This document shows, in pieces, positions 7,593 through 15,522 of a DNA stretch of 64,000 nucleotides. The position numbers and the translations under genes are program-made. The notes beneath the pieces were generated by a model. It saw nothing but the letters and a program-made list of their open reading frames with translations. It was not told the origin of the DNA and ran no database searches. The first letter of the stretch is position 1; every line of letters starts with the position of its first letter. Origin of the DNA: Candidatus Peribacteraceae bacterium (GTDB taxonomy: Bacteria > Patescibacteriota > Gracilibacteria > Peribacterales > Peribacteraceae); contig JAQUKV010000003.1 of assembly GCA_028718905.1 (NCBI GenBank), forward strand, positions 1 to 64,000. Direction: 5' to 3'.

Positions 7593-9103
7593 AGACGAAC
7601 AGGAAAAGAGGCATCGCGGAGCGCCGTTTTCACATCGCGAACGGAGAACGTACCGAAGTGGAAGACGCTCGCCGCGAGCACGGCATCCGCCCTCCCGAGA
7701 CGCACGGCATCCACAAAAGTTCCCAAGGAACCGCCGCCTCCCGATGCGATGACAGGGACGGAAACTTTTTCCCGGATACGAGCGAGGAGATCCGTATCGA
7801 ATCCGGTTCCGGTCCCGTCCCGATCAAAAGACGTCACGAGGAGCTCCCCCGCTCCGCGCCGCTCCGCATCCTCCGCCCACGCCATAGCATCGATTCCCGT
7901 GTCGTCCCTTCCCCCGCAAACAAGCACCGTCCAGCCGCCGTCCTTCCTGCGCGCATCAATTGCGCAGACGGTATTGGCACTCCCGAGCTCGTTTGCCATT
8001 ATTTCGAGAAGAGAAGGATCGCGGACGGCAGCGGAATTGACTGCTACTTTGTCAGCTCCTGCCTCGAGGAGGCTTCGAGCATCCGCAACACTCCGTACGC
8101 CTCCGCCGATGGTGAATGGGATGTTCACGGCATCCGCAACGCGAGAGGCAAGCTCTACCACGGTATCCCTTCCATCAGATGTTGCCGTGATGTCGAGAAA
8201 GACCAGCTCGTCGGCACCTTCTGCGCAGTACCGCTTGGCGAGCTCGACGGGATCGCCGGCGTCGCGGAGATTTCCGAAACTCGTCCCCTTCACCACGCGT
8301 CCGCCGGTGACGTCGAGACAAGGAATGATGCGAATTGCCAGATCGTCACCTCGTTCCGCCCGAGGAGGATCGACCGGAGAAAACACCTCCTGCACACCCA
8401 TGAATGACGCGAGTAACGATGGATCTTCGAGCAGAGCTTTTCCCACCACGACGGCATCCAAACGCGCCTCGCTGAGAACGTGCAGATCCGAAACGCTTCG
8501 GACCCCTCCACTCGCCGTGATGTCCAGACCGGGAAATTGTTTCTTCAGAGCGGCGTACAACCCGCTATTCGGCCCGCTCCCCATGCCATCACGCCGGATA
8601 TCCGTCACCAGGATCCGCCGTAGCCCGCATTCCCTGGCCAATCGTACGGCGCTCCGGAGATCGAAAGCACTCCCCTGCCGCCATCCCGCGATCCGCACTT
8701 CCGCACCGTCGACATCCAACGCACCGATGATGCTCTCCTTTCCGAAGAGCGTGACGGCGGACCGGACGACATCGGGTTGCCGGAGGAGCAGAGTGCCGAT
8801 CACGACGGCGCTCGCTCCCGCATCCAGGAGCAGCTGCACTTCCTTCAGATCGCGAATCCCCCCGCCCGCTTGCACTTCCACCTCACGGGTGAGCGCGCGC
8901 ACCAGTTCCGGAAAGCACCCACCGAGGTTGCCGGTCCTCGCAGCCGTAAGATCTACAAGGTGCACTCTCTTCGCTCCGGCTCGGCGATACGCCCGCGCGA
9001 GCGAGAGTGGATCATCGCCGTACTCCGTCACGCGCGCATAGTCGCCTTGGGCAAGTCTCACGACTTTCCCGTTCAGAACATCGATGGCGGGGATCACTTG
9101 CAT
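7589..9103 (-). CDS. hisA-hisF: HisA-HisF fusion: ProFAR isomerase plus imidazole glycerol phosphate synthase cyclase subunit
   Basis: One 504-residue reading frame holds two complete (beta/alpha)8 barrels. Residues 1-240 are HisA: IPAIDVLNGKVVRL with catalytic Asp8, and VTDIRRDGMGSG with the second Asp near 166. Residues 241-253 are a linker (EVFSPVDPPRAERG). Residues 254-504 are HisF: IRIIPCLDVTGGRVVKG with Asp near 262, VCAIDARR with Asp near 381, TSFDRDGTGTG and the C-terminal ALAASVFHFG. No stop, start codon or ribosome site lies between the halves. Both barrels keep their catalytic pairs, so the protein should isomerise ProFAR and, with HisH, cyclise PRFAR to IGP. In most bacteria hisA and hisF are adjacent separate genes, the same order as here. 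The start overlaps hisH by ten bases and the end overlaps hisIE by four. Confidence 0.95.
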   Translation of the reverse strand: MQVIPAIDVLNGKVVRLAQGDYARVTEYGDDPLSLARAYRRAGAKRVHLVDLTAARTGNLGGCFPELVRALTREVEVQAGGGIRDLKEVQLLLDAGASAVVIGTLLLRQPDVVRSAVTLFGKESIIGALDVDGAEVRIAGWRQGSAFDLRSAVRLARECGLRRILVTDIRRDGMGSGPNSGLYAALKKQFPGLDITASGGVRSVSDLHVLSEARLDAVVVGKALLEDPSLLASFMGVQEVFSPVDPPRAERGDDLAIRIIPCLDVTGGRVVKGTSFGNLRDAGDPVELAKRYCAEGADELVFLDITATSDGRDTVVELASRVADAVNIPFTIGGGVRSVADARSLLEAGADKVAVNSAAVRDPSLLEIMANELGSANTVCAIDARRKDGGWTVLVCGGRDDTGIDAMAWAEDAERRGAGELLVTSFDRDGTGTGFDTDLLARIREKVSVPVIASGGGGSLGTFVDAVRLGRADAVLAASVFHFGTFSVRDVKTALRDASFPVRL

Positions 9104-9675
9104 AGTCGAACGAAGAAAGAAAGGAATCGATCACCGGTTTCGCCGGATTTCTCGGGGTGCCACTGAAGGCCGAAGAAGTTTTCTTTCCGGACAGCGGCGA
9201 CGATTTCAATGCCATGTTGGACGGTTATCGTGATGACACGAGAGTCCGTCGGAGCGCAGACGAAACTGTGAACGAAATAGGCATACTCTCCGGTGGAAAG
9301 CCGGTTCCAGCCCATGTGCGGTTTCCGCACTGTCCCCGGCAACTCCACGACTTTGCCCCTGATGATGCCGAGGCAGTCCGCCGGACCTTCCTCGGAAGTG
9401 TCGAAGAGGAGCTGCATTCCGAGGCAGATGCCCAAAAAAGGCTTGGAGTAATTCCGCAGGACCTCGACAAGACATCGATCCTTCAGGTCATTCATCACGG
9501 GGAGGGCGGCCCCTGCGCCGGGGAAGATCAAACCGTCTGTTTTTCCGATTTCTGCCGCCGTACCGACGACGCATGACGCGATGCCGAGTCTCTGGAGAGA
9601 CCGTTCGATGCTCCCGATATTGCCCGTGCTGGAGCGGAGAATGCCGATCTGCGGTGAGTGGAGCCGAACAATCAT
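9094..9675 (-). CDS. hisH: imidazole glycerol phosphate synthase glutaminase subunit HisH
   Basis: A class I glutamine amidotransferase of 193 residues that supplies ammonia to the HisF barrel. The nucleophile is Cys84 in FLGICLGMQLLFD, and the His-Glu pair is in LQWHPEKSGETG. The oxyanion strand reads FPGAGAAL. The ATG at 9675 overlaps the hisB stop (ATGA). Upstream in-frame codons lie inside hisB and do not resemble HisH. Its partner is the C-terminal half of the neighbouring HisA-HisF fusion. Confidence 0.95.
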   Translation of the reverse strand: MIVRLHSPQIGILRSSTGNIGSIERSLQRLGIASCVVGTAAEIGKTDGLIFPGAGAALPVMNDLKDRCLVEVLRNYSKPFLGICLGMQLLFDTSEEGPADCLGIIRGKVVELPGTVRKPHMGWNRLSTGEYAYFVHSFVCAPTDSRVITITVQHGIEIVAAVRKENFFGLQWHPEKSGETGDRFLSFFVRLCK

Positions 9676-10733
9676 AGTGAGCCTTTGGCAGAGGGAATGC
9701 CGCGTTCGAAGGGATTGATCCTGAAGGCCTGCCGCAGACAACGCCCGAGGCCCTTGAAGAGCGCTTCGATCTTGTGGTGCTCGTTGCTCCCTCGACGGAT
9801 CGTCATGTGCAGATTGCACTTAAGCGCCTGCGCGAAAGATCCAAAGAAGTGCGCGACGAGTTCGGTGGGCAGGTCTCCCACGTACTCGCGCCGGAAGGAT
9901 CCTTTGAAGATCAGAGAGGGACGACCGGAGAGGTCCAGCGCAATTTCCGCGAGAGCCTCGTCCATCGGGAGGAGGAATCCGTAACGCCCGATGCTGCGCT
10001 TAGAGCCGAGGGCCTCTCCGAGGGCACCGCCGAGTGCCAGCGCCGTGTCTTCCACGGTGTGGTGCTCGTCGACATTCACATCTCCCTTCACCCGGAGCAT
10101 CAGATCGATAAGTGAATTCTTCACGAGGAGATCAAGCATGTGATCGAAGAAACCGATGCCGGTCGCAATCTTGGTCCGGCCGCTGCCGTCGATATTCAGG
10201 AAAATCGAGATGTCCGTCTCATCGGTCTTTCGCCGAAGGGATGCGAAGCGCGGGAATCGACCGTTCGTCTCCATCCGGACAAAGCGGACGCCGATGTTCT
10301 TCGCGAATTCCTCATCCGTTTTCCTGTCCCCGATCATGAGCGACGACGAGAGATCGACGCCGTTCCGCCTGAGAAAATCTTTCACGAGACCCGTCTTTGG
10401 CTTCCGGCATGCGCATTGTTCTTCCGGCGTGTGCGGACAGACGAAGACATCCGCGAAGGCGATCCCCTGCGAAGCAAGCTGACGGAGGAAATTCTTCTGC
10501 GGCAACTCAAACTGCTTCCGTGGGAACTTCGGCGTGCCAATACCGTCCTGATTGCTCACCATGACGAGCGCAAAGCCCCGTTTACAGAGCTGCTTCAATC
10601 CTTCGATAACGCCGGGAAGGATCTTGAGCTTCTCGAGACTATCGATTTGCCGAGTCTCCGGCGGCTCCCACAGGAGCGTACCGTCTCGATCGAGGAATGC
10701 GATTTGCCGCGGAAGGGTGCGGGCTTCGTTCAT
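9672..10733 (-). CDS. hisB: bifunctional histidinol-phosphatase/imidazoleglycerol-phosphate dehydratase HisB
   Basis: A 353-residue two-domain enzyme like that of Escherichia coli. The N-terminal HAD phosphatase (1-165) has FLDRDGT with Asp15 and Asp17, MVSNQDG, and a zinc loop CPHTPEEQCACRKPKTG. The C-terminal dehydratase (about 168-353) has FFDHMLDLL, DEHHTVEDTALALG and the matching second-half motif RRGSNEHHKIEALFKGLG. Thus one gene provides steps 6 and 8 of histidine synthesis, and no separate phosphatase is needed. The fused form is mostly known from Proteobacteria and Bacteroidetes, so it hints at transfer of the operon. Both ends overlap their neighbours by four bases. Confidence 0.95.
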   Translation of the reverse strand: MNEARTLPRQIAFLDRDGTLLWEPPETRQIDSLEKLKILPGVIEGLKQLCKRGFALVMVSNQDGIGTPKFPRKQFELPQKNFLRQLASQGIAFADVFVCPHTPEEQCACRKPKTGLVKDFLRRNGVDLSSSLMIGDRKTDEEFAKNIGVRFVRMETNGRFPRFASLRRKTDETDISIFLNIDGSGRTKIATGIGFFDHMLDLLVKNSLIDLMLRVKGDVNVDEHHTVEDTALALGGALGEALGSKRSIGRYGFLLPMDEALAEIALDLSGRPSLIFKGSFRREYVGDLPTELVAHFFGSFAQALKCNLHMTIRRGSNEHHKIEALFKGLGRCLRQAFRINPFERGIPSAKGSL

Positions 10734-11794
10734 GAGGAAAGGAGCGAAGAGAGAGTGGAAATGAAACTGCGATTTTGCTCCTGCGTTCCTACCGTAATGC
10801 GTAGGGCATTCGCGAGAATGGGGGTGTTATTTATTCGCCGGATGACGATGCGTTTCTCGTCGCGAAGACGCCGGAGAAGATCATCGGCGTTCCTCCCCTT
10901 CGGCGGCTGGATGAGGAAGAAATTCGCAATGCCGGGGATGACGGTGCAGCCCAATTCCTCGCAAGTTTCGACCATGGGAATCTTCCACCGCCGAAGCTCT
11001 GCCACACGTTCTCGCATCTCCTCGCGTTTCCCCCAAAGTGCCAGTCCCACAGCTTGTGTCATAGAGTTCACGTTGTACGGGGGCTTGATCCTGAGAAGAA
11101 CATCAATGAGAGGACGTGCCCCTACGGCATAGCCGAGACGGATCCCCGCTGCGCCGAAGGCCTTGCTGAACGTGCGGAGTACCACGAGATTCTCTGATCC
11201 TTCCTTCACCATTTCGATGGCCGAAGGGATGCCCGCATCGTCCGCAAATTCGCCGTACGCCTCGTCGACGACAACGATGCCGCGTAACTCCCGCACAATC
11301 CGTGCAAGATGCATTTTCGGGATGGAGAGCCCTGTTGGATTATTCGGGCTGCACAAGAAGAGTACATCGGCGTCCCTGCCCGCCTTGAGAAAGGCTGGAA
11401 TATCGACAAGGAAATCCTTCGTAAGCGTGACGGCCCTGTATGACACGCCTTGGATAGCGCTACATACGCCGTAGACACCGTATGTTGGATCAACACTCAC
11501 GACCTCTCTTCCCTGCCGGACGAATGCACGGATGCAGAGATCGATGAGCTCGTCGGATCCATTGCCGAGGACGATATTCTCACGGCTCACGCTGTACGTT
11601 TCTGCGATGGCGTCCCGCAAGTGATCTGCCGTGGGATCAGGGTAGCGGTTCAAGGGTGGAAGCGAAGGCAATTCGATTCCCGGAACAGGCGATTCGTTTG
11701 CGTCCATGAATGTCCATGCGCTTCCCTTGCACAGTGAACGTGCTGATGTGTAGGGCTTGAGAGCCGCGATGTTGGGTGGAAGAGCTGGATTCAT
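10730..11794 (-). CDS. hisC: histidinol-phosphate aminotransferase HisC
   Basis: A 354-residue class I/II PLP aminotransferase that converts imidazole acetol phosphate to histidinol phosphate. It shows WTFMDANESP near the N terminus, LGNGSDELIDL, the substrate-loop region SPNNPTG, VVDEAYGEF, and the PLP lysine in RTFSKAFGAAGIRLGYAVG. The ATG at 11794 overlaps the hisD stop (ATGA). The open frame extends 70 codons further upstream inside hisD but without similarity, so the shorter start is chosen. Confidence 0.95.
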   Translation of the reverse strand: MNPALPPNIAALKPYTSARSLCKGSAWTFMDANESPVPGIELPSLPPLNRYPDPTADHLRDAIAETYSVSRENIVLGNGSDELIDLCIRAFVRQGREVVSVDPTYGVYGVCSAIQGVSYRAVTLTKDFLVDIPAFLKAGRDADVLFLCSPNNPTGLSIPKMHLARIVRELRGIVVVDEAYGEFADDAGIPSAIEMVKEGSENLVVLRTFSKAFGAAGIRLGYAVGARPLIDVLLRIKPPYNVNSMTQAVGLALWGKREEMRERVAELRRWKIPMVETCEELGCTVIPGIANFFLIQPPKGRNADDLLRRLRDEKRIVIRRINNTPILANALRITVGTQEQNRSFISTLSSLLSS

Positions 11795-13086
11795 GGGAGA
11801 GAGGAGAAGCGAAGATCTACTGCCCGCGCGTGCGCTTCCAATCCTTCGGTTCGCGCGAGGTTCGTTGCTGTTCCACGGAGGGCAGCCAACCCGTCTTTCG
11901 TCAGCTTCTGAGCCGTGAAGGTCTTCTGGAAGGTGCGGATCGAGACACCTCCTTGCACTCTCGCGGTTCCAGACGTCGGGAGGACGTGATTCGTACCGGA
12001 GCAATAGTCTCCGACCGCCTCGGGAGAGAATGATCCGAGGAAAACGGAACCCGCGTTGCGGATTTTCTCAAGGATCTTCTCCGGCTCCTCTGCCTGAATG
12101 CTGAGGTGCTCGGGAGCGTAGAGGTTTGCAAGCTCAATCGCTTCGTCGAGAGAAGGCACGAGGATCGCACAACTCCCCGCAAGCGCCTTCGCTGCAATGT
12201 CCTTCCGGGGCAGCAGAGAGAGTTGATCGACAAGCTCACTCTGGACGTCCGCGAGCAGATGCGGGCTCGCTGTGAGGAGAATGATCTGCGAGAATGGATC
12301 GTGCTCCGCTTGCGAGAGAAGATCGGCGGCAATGTACGTCGGATTCGCGGAACCGTCGGCAATGACCATGAGCTCCGACGGCCCCGCGAGCATGTCAATC
12401 GCGCATCCTTCCGGATCCACACTCACCTCGGCTTTCGCCGCGCTCACGTAGACGTTCCCCGGCCCGGCGATCTTCTCTATTTTCGGGATACTTTCCGTGC
12501 CGTACGCCATGGCCGCCACGGCCTGCGCCCCGCCCACGGCGAAGACCTCTTCGATGCCCACGAAAGCGCATGCGGCAAGGATCGACGCCGCGACCTTCCC
12601 GTCCTTTCGCGGAGGCGTACAGAGCACGATGCGTCCGACCCCCGCGAGCTTTGCGGGAATGCCGAGCATGAGCACCGTGGAGACGAGGGGCGCTGACCCG
12701 CCGGGAACGTACAAGCCTGCACTCCCGAGCGGACGCGTCTCGCGCCAGCAGAAAACGCCCGGTTGGGTTTGTATAGGTTCCGAGGAGGGCATGGCTTCCT
12801 GCTGGAACCGCACGATATTCTCGCGTGCCATCTCAAGGTTCTTGCGGAGATCCTTGGGGATAGCATTGAGAGCCCCTTGAAGCTCTTCCGAAGGAACGCG
12901 GATGGAGGGGAGATCGACACCATCGAATTGCTTCGTGAAGCGCCGTACTGCCGTATCGCCGCCGCTTCGCACCGCCGCAATGATCGGTTTCACCTTTTCG
13001 CGGTATGCAGCAAGAGCCTGCGTTGGCCGCCGCAAGGCAGAAACAATTTCTTCCTTACTTGCCGAGGATAATGAGAGAATACGCAT
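11791..13086 (-). CDS. hisD: histidinol dehydrogenase HisD
   Basis: A 431-residue NAD- and zinc-dependent enzyme that oxidises histidinol to histidine in two steps. It contains PGGSAPLVSTVLMLGIPA, IAGPGNVYVSAAK, DMLAGPSELMVIAD, LLSQAEHDP and the catalytic YAPEHLSIQ. Length and N-terminal layout are normal for the family. The start lies two bases after the hisG stop. It is the second biosynthetic gene of the operon. Confidence 0.96.
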   Translation of the reverse strand: MRILSLSSASKEEIVSALRRPTQALAAYREKVKPIIAAVRSGGDTAVRRFTKQFDGVDLPSIRVPSEELQGALNAIPKDLRKNLEMARENIVRFQQEAMPSSEPIQTQPGVFCWRETRPLGSAGLYVPGGSAPLVSTVLMLGIPAKLAGVGRIVLCTPPRKDGKVAASILAACAFVGIEEVFAVGGAQAVAAMAYGTESIPKIEKIAGPGNVYVSAAKAEVSVDPEGCAIDMLAGPSELMVIADGSANPTYIAADLLSQAEHDPFSQIILLTASPHLLADVQSELVDQLSLLPRKDIAAKALAGSCAILVPSLDEAIELANLYAPEHLSIQAEEPEKILEKIRNAGSVFLGSFSPEAVGDYCSGTNHVLPTSGTARVQGGVSIRTFQKTFTAQKLTKDGLAALRGTATNLARTEGLEAHARAVDLRFSSLP

Positions 13087-13088
13087 GG

Positions 13089-13979
13089 TTACCGGATGAA
13101 TTTTTCAACAGGAGAGACGAGGATGCCACTGCCGCCGCATTCGCGGATTTTCTCCACAACATCCCAGAACGCTTCTTCCAACACGACGGAGTGCACGGCA
13201 ATGAAGCCGGGATCTGCAAGAGGCACAACCGTCGGGCTCTTGCAGCCGGGAACGAGCTTTTTGATCGTCTCGAGAGCCGAGGCTGACGCGTTGAACATGA
13301 TGTACTTATACTTCCGTGCTTCCTGTACTCCCTGTGCACGAAGCAGCAACTTCTCGATGATCTTTTGCTTCTTCGTACTCGGATTTTTCTTCCCAATGAG
13401 AATGGCCTGCGAGCGCGAGACTGTCTCGAGGACGGTCAGACGGTTGGTCCGGAGCGTTGAGCCTGTGGAAACAAGATCGCAGATCGCATCGGCAACGCGG
13501 AGTGCTGGCGCGATTTCCACGGATCCCTTGAGCAACACCATCTCCGCAGTGATCTGTTTTTCTTTGAGGAAACGAGCGAGCGTCGCCGGATAGGATGTGG
13601 CGATGCGTTTCCCTGCAAGATCCGAAATCCTCTTAAGCGGCGATTGCTCGGGAACGGCGATGGCGAGCGAACAATATCCGAAATCGAGTGGCAGGAGACG
13701 TTCGACGGGTACTTGGGATTCGTCGAGGATATTGCAGCCGACGATGCCGAGGTCCGCCACTCCGTCACGCACGTACTCCGGGATGTCGTCGTCGCGGAGG
13801 AAGAGAATATCGATGGACATGTTCCTGCATTGTGCGAAGAGACGGTCGCGGTACGTCTCGAATCCCAGGCCCATCTGTTTGAGGAGCGCAAGCGATCCTT
13901 CGGACAAGCGTCCGGATTTTTGAATAGCTATACGAAGGGTGCCGTTTGCCGTGAGCGGAGTCGAACGGTTCGATGACAT
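13089..13979 (-). CDS. hisG: ATP phosphoribosyltransferase HisG, long form
   Basis: It catalyses the first step of histidine synthesis, joining ATP and PRPP. At 296 residues it is the long form with a C-terminal ACT-like regulatory domain (about 220-296), so it should be inhibited by histidine without HisZ. Recognisable parts are LRIAIQKSGRLSEGSL, DLGIVGCNIL, IATSYPATLARFL and the phosphate-loop region ADAICDLVSTGSTLRTN. Start MSSNRSTPLTANG was chosen as the first ATG after the 65-base gap behind the trpR-like gene. The gap has no strong promoter, so both genes are probably cotranscribed. Confidence 0.95.
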   Translation of the reverse strand: MSSNRSTPLTANGTLRIAIQKSGRLSEGSLALLKQMGLGFETYRDRLFAQCRNMSIDILFLRDDDIPEYVRDGVADLGIVGCNILDESQVPVERLLPLDFGYCSLAIAVPEQSPLKRISDLAGKRIATSYPATLARFLKEKQITAEMVLLKGSVEIAPALRVADAICDLVSTGSTLRTNRLTVLETVSRSQAILIGKKNPSTKKQKIIEKLLLRAQGVQEARKYKYIMFNASASALETIKKLVPGCKSPTVVPLADPGFIAVHSVVLEEAFWDVVEKIRECGGSGILVSPVEKFIR

Positions 13980-14044
13980 GGTGCAAGTGGTACGAAATAC
14001 AACCCCCTCTTGTGAGGAGGAGATGAAGTCGATGAAGCGAAACT

Positions 14045-14395
14045 CTATGCCTTCGACACCATCCTCTCCCCGCGCGGAGAGACATGATGGTGCTGATGCT
14101 TGTCGAGAACGGAACGGTAGCCGCCCTCACTGCCGTTCAGAAAGACGGCGACCCTTGTCACAGTTGCCGTACTGGACGGCGCACATTTCGCCGCTTCGCG
14201 GTAACTCACACCCGCCAAAAGCAGCCGCGCCACTTCCAGACGTTCACTCAATGCCTTCAATTCGGCCAGTGTGGCGACATCGCGGAGAAAGTTGGCGACA
14301 TCGTTCTCCGTTCTACAGGCCAAAAAAGCCCTGCAGAGCCGCCGGAAGAGCGGATCCGATCTCCAGGTGCCTTCGGTGAAACGTCTTTTTCCCAT
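14045..14395 (-). CDS. TrpR/YerC-family DNA-binding regulator, probable histidine-operon repressor
   Basis: A 116-residue helical protein whose middle (LCRAFLACRTENDVANFLRDV ... ELKALSERLEVARLLLAG) and helix-turn-helix (SYREAAKCAPSSTATVTRVAVFL) match the TrpR superfamily, YerC/YecD group. Related proteins in Gram-positive bacteria are predicted histidine regulators (HisR). Its place as first gene before hisG supports that role here (inference). I use the ATG at 14395, because the ATG at 14419 would lie upstream of the expected transcription start. An AT-rich palindrome overlaps its promoter and could be its own operator. Histidine is the likely corepressor, by analogy only. Confidence 0.85.
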   Translation of the reverse strand: MGKRRFTEGTWRSDPLFRRLCRAFLACRTENDVANFLRDVATLAELKALSERLEVARLLLAGVSYREAAKCAPSSTATVTRVAVFLNGSEGGYRSVLDKHQHHHVSPRGERMVSKA

Positions 14396-14404
14396 GACAG
14401 CGGC

Positions 14405-14432
14405 AGAATAGCACTCCACATTTGGATGTCAA
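14405..14432 (-). promoter_or_regulatory. promoter of the trpR-like/histidine operon
   Basis: On the minus strand TTGACA (14432-14427), a 16-bp spacer and TATTCT (14410-14405) form a near-consensus promoter. The start codon is nine bases past the -10 box, so the transcript should have a leader of only about two or three bases. Confidence 0.75.
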
Positions 14433-14453
14433 TGTAATAATACGTTAATACAT
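14432..14453. promoter_or_regulatory. candidate operator, AT-rich palindrome upstream of the his operon
   Basis: A 22-bp imperfect palindrome (arms ATGTA and TACAT, inner TAA and TTA; 16 of 22 positions symmetric) abuts and overlaps the -35 box. It is a plausible site for the TrpR-like protein, which would make the operon autoregulated. Confidence 0.45.
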
Positions 14454-14466
14454 TTATCCTTCAACG

Positions 14467-14504
14467 AAAAAAACCGTGCACACATCCTTGCGGGGCATGC
14501 ACGG
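14467..14504 (-). terminator. intrinsic terminator after the 85-aa membrane protein gene
   Basis: A 7-bp stem CCGTGCA/TGCACGG (14504-14498 with 14480-14474) is followed on the minus strand by seven T residues. It lies between the small membrane protein gene and the his promoter and insulates the two units. Confidence 0.7.
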
Positions 14505-14532
14505 GAGCTGCGGGTCTTTCCAGCCTGCAAGG

Positions 14533-14790
14533 TCACAGTGATGCAATCAGATAGCCGGCGAGCATCACGGCACCTCCGACACAATGTCGGCCCCAGTCGC
14601 TGACGGTTCTCAGAGAACCCAATGCCCAACCTCCGATGAGGCAAAACCCGATGAGTCCAATGACGACAGCGCCATCGACGGGGTAGTCCTTCACGAACGC
14701 CCACCAGAATTTTCCGTAGGAAAACGGATCCCTTCCGCGTAAATCTATTTTTAATCTTTTATGTTCATCTGTCAACTTAACTCGCTTCAT
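14533..14790 (-). CDS. small membrane protein, hypothetical, 85 aa
   Basis: I do not recognise a family. The first 30 residues are charged (MKRVKLTDEHKRLKIDLRGRD). Residues about 40-58 (DGAVVIGLIGFCLIGGWAL) form one membrane helix and residues about 68-85 (HCVGGAVMLAGYLIASL) a second. Its start lies inside the end of the 218-aa gene (14-base overlap), so both are translated from one message. A terminator follows. Confidence 0.65.
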   Translation of the reverse strand: MKRVKLTDEHKRLKIDLRGRDPFSYGKFWWAFVKDYPVDGAVVIGLIGFCLIGGWALGSLRTVSDWGRHCVGGAVMLAGYLIASL

Positions 14791-15433
14791 CCGTTCGGGG
14801 GTCAGGAAGACTCGTCAGTAAATCTTCCAGTTTCCATCTCACGGTTTCTGCGGTGAATTGGAGATCAATTTCTTCCGATGGTATGGCGTACCCCTCCTCC
14901 CTCAGAGATTGCCGCATCTGCGCAGCAACATCATGCGCAAGGAACGAGATTCCTTCCTCAACCGGATCGTATCCTTCATCATCCTCAAGATCGTCGATGC
15001 CCAACCGCTTGAGCCGCGCTCTTTCTTCCGAACTCAAGGATCGGATGAACGTCCATGTCTGCGCTCCGGTGAGATTTGTGTAGAACTCGCGCCACACTCT
15101 TCTGGCCATCCTGTTATCGTTTTGCTCCCAGATCAAACGGGCTATTTCCCCCACGGCCTTACGAACGGCATCTTGATGCAATGACCAGACATCAGTCGCC
15201 AACCGTCCGCGGCACATACGGATGTAGCGACAAACCGCTGCGTAAATTTTCTTTCCTTCCCGAATATCTCTGTCGTCGAGTATGAGTTCTCCGGATTTTT
15301 CCAGATTAACCAACGTCCCCTCAACCCGCTCGATGGCTTCGGTGTAATGGAATGCAGCCGTGAGGAGCCGTTCATTCCACTCATCCGGAATCAAAGCCGT
15401 TTTCCGCACCTCGTCGAAATCGTGATCAGACAT
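14777..15433 (-). CDS. hypothetical protein, helical, 218 aa
   Basis: No known family is evident. The protein is acidic and mostly helical (for example TEAIERVEGTLVNLEKSGEL and DAVRKAVGEIARLIWEQ) with no signal peptide or membrane segment. The C-terminal part has FTAETVRWKLEDLLTSLPDP. It heads a two-gene unit with the small membrane protein. The ATG at 15433 is 12 bases past a good promoter, giving a very short leader. Confidence 0.65.
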   Translation of the reverse strand: MSDHDFDEVRKTALIPDEWNERLLTAAFHYTEAIERVEGTLVNLEKSGELILDDRDIREGKKIYAAVCRYIRMCRGRLATDVWSLHQDAVRKAVGEIARLIWEQNDNRMARRVWREFYTNLTGAQTWTFIRSLSSEERARLKRLGIDDLEDDEGYDPVEEGISFLAHDVAAQMRQSLREEGYAIPSEEIDLQFTAETVRWKLEDLLTSLPDPRTDEAS

Positions 15434-15445
15434 GGCGATGGTTAA

Positions 15446-15473
15446 ATCATAACATTAATATTGATAATGTCAA
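15446..15473 (-). promoter_or_regulatory. promoter of the 218-aa gene
   Basis: TTGACA (15473-15468), a 16-bp spacer and TATGAT (15451-15446) on the minus strand. The spacer and -35 box carry an imperfect AT-rich palindrome (ACATTA ... TAATGT, 15452-15470), a possible operator. Confidence 0.7.
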
Positions 15474-15522
15474 AAACCATTCAGGATCTGGCTCGCCCCC
15501 CCAATACTCCAATCCCCATTCC

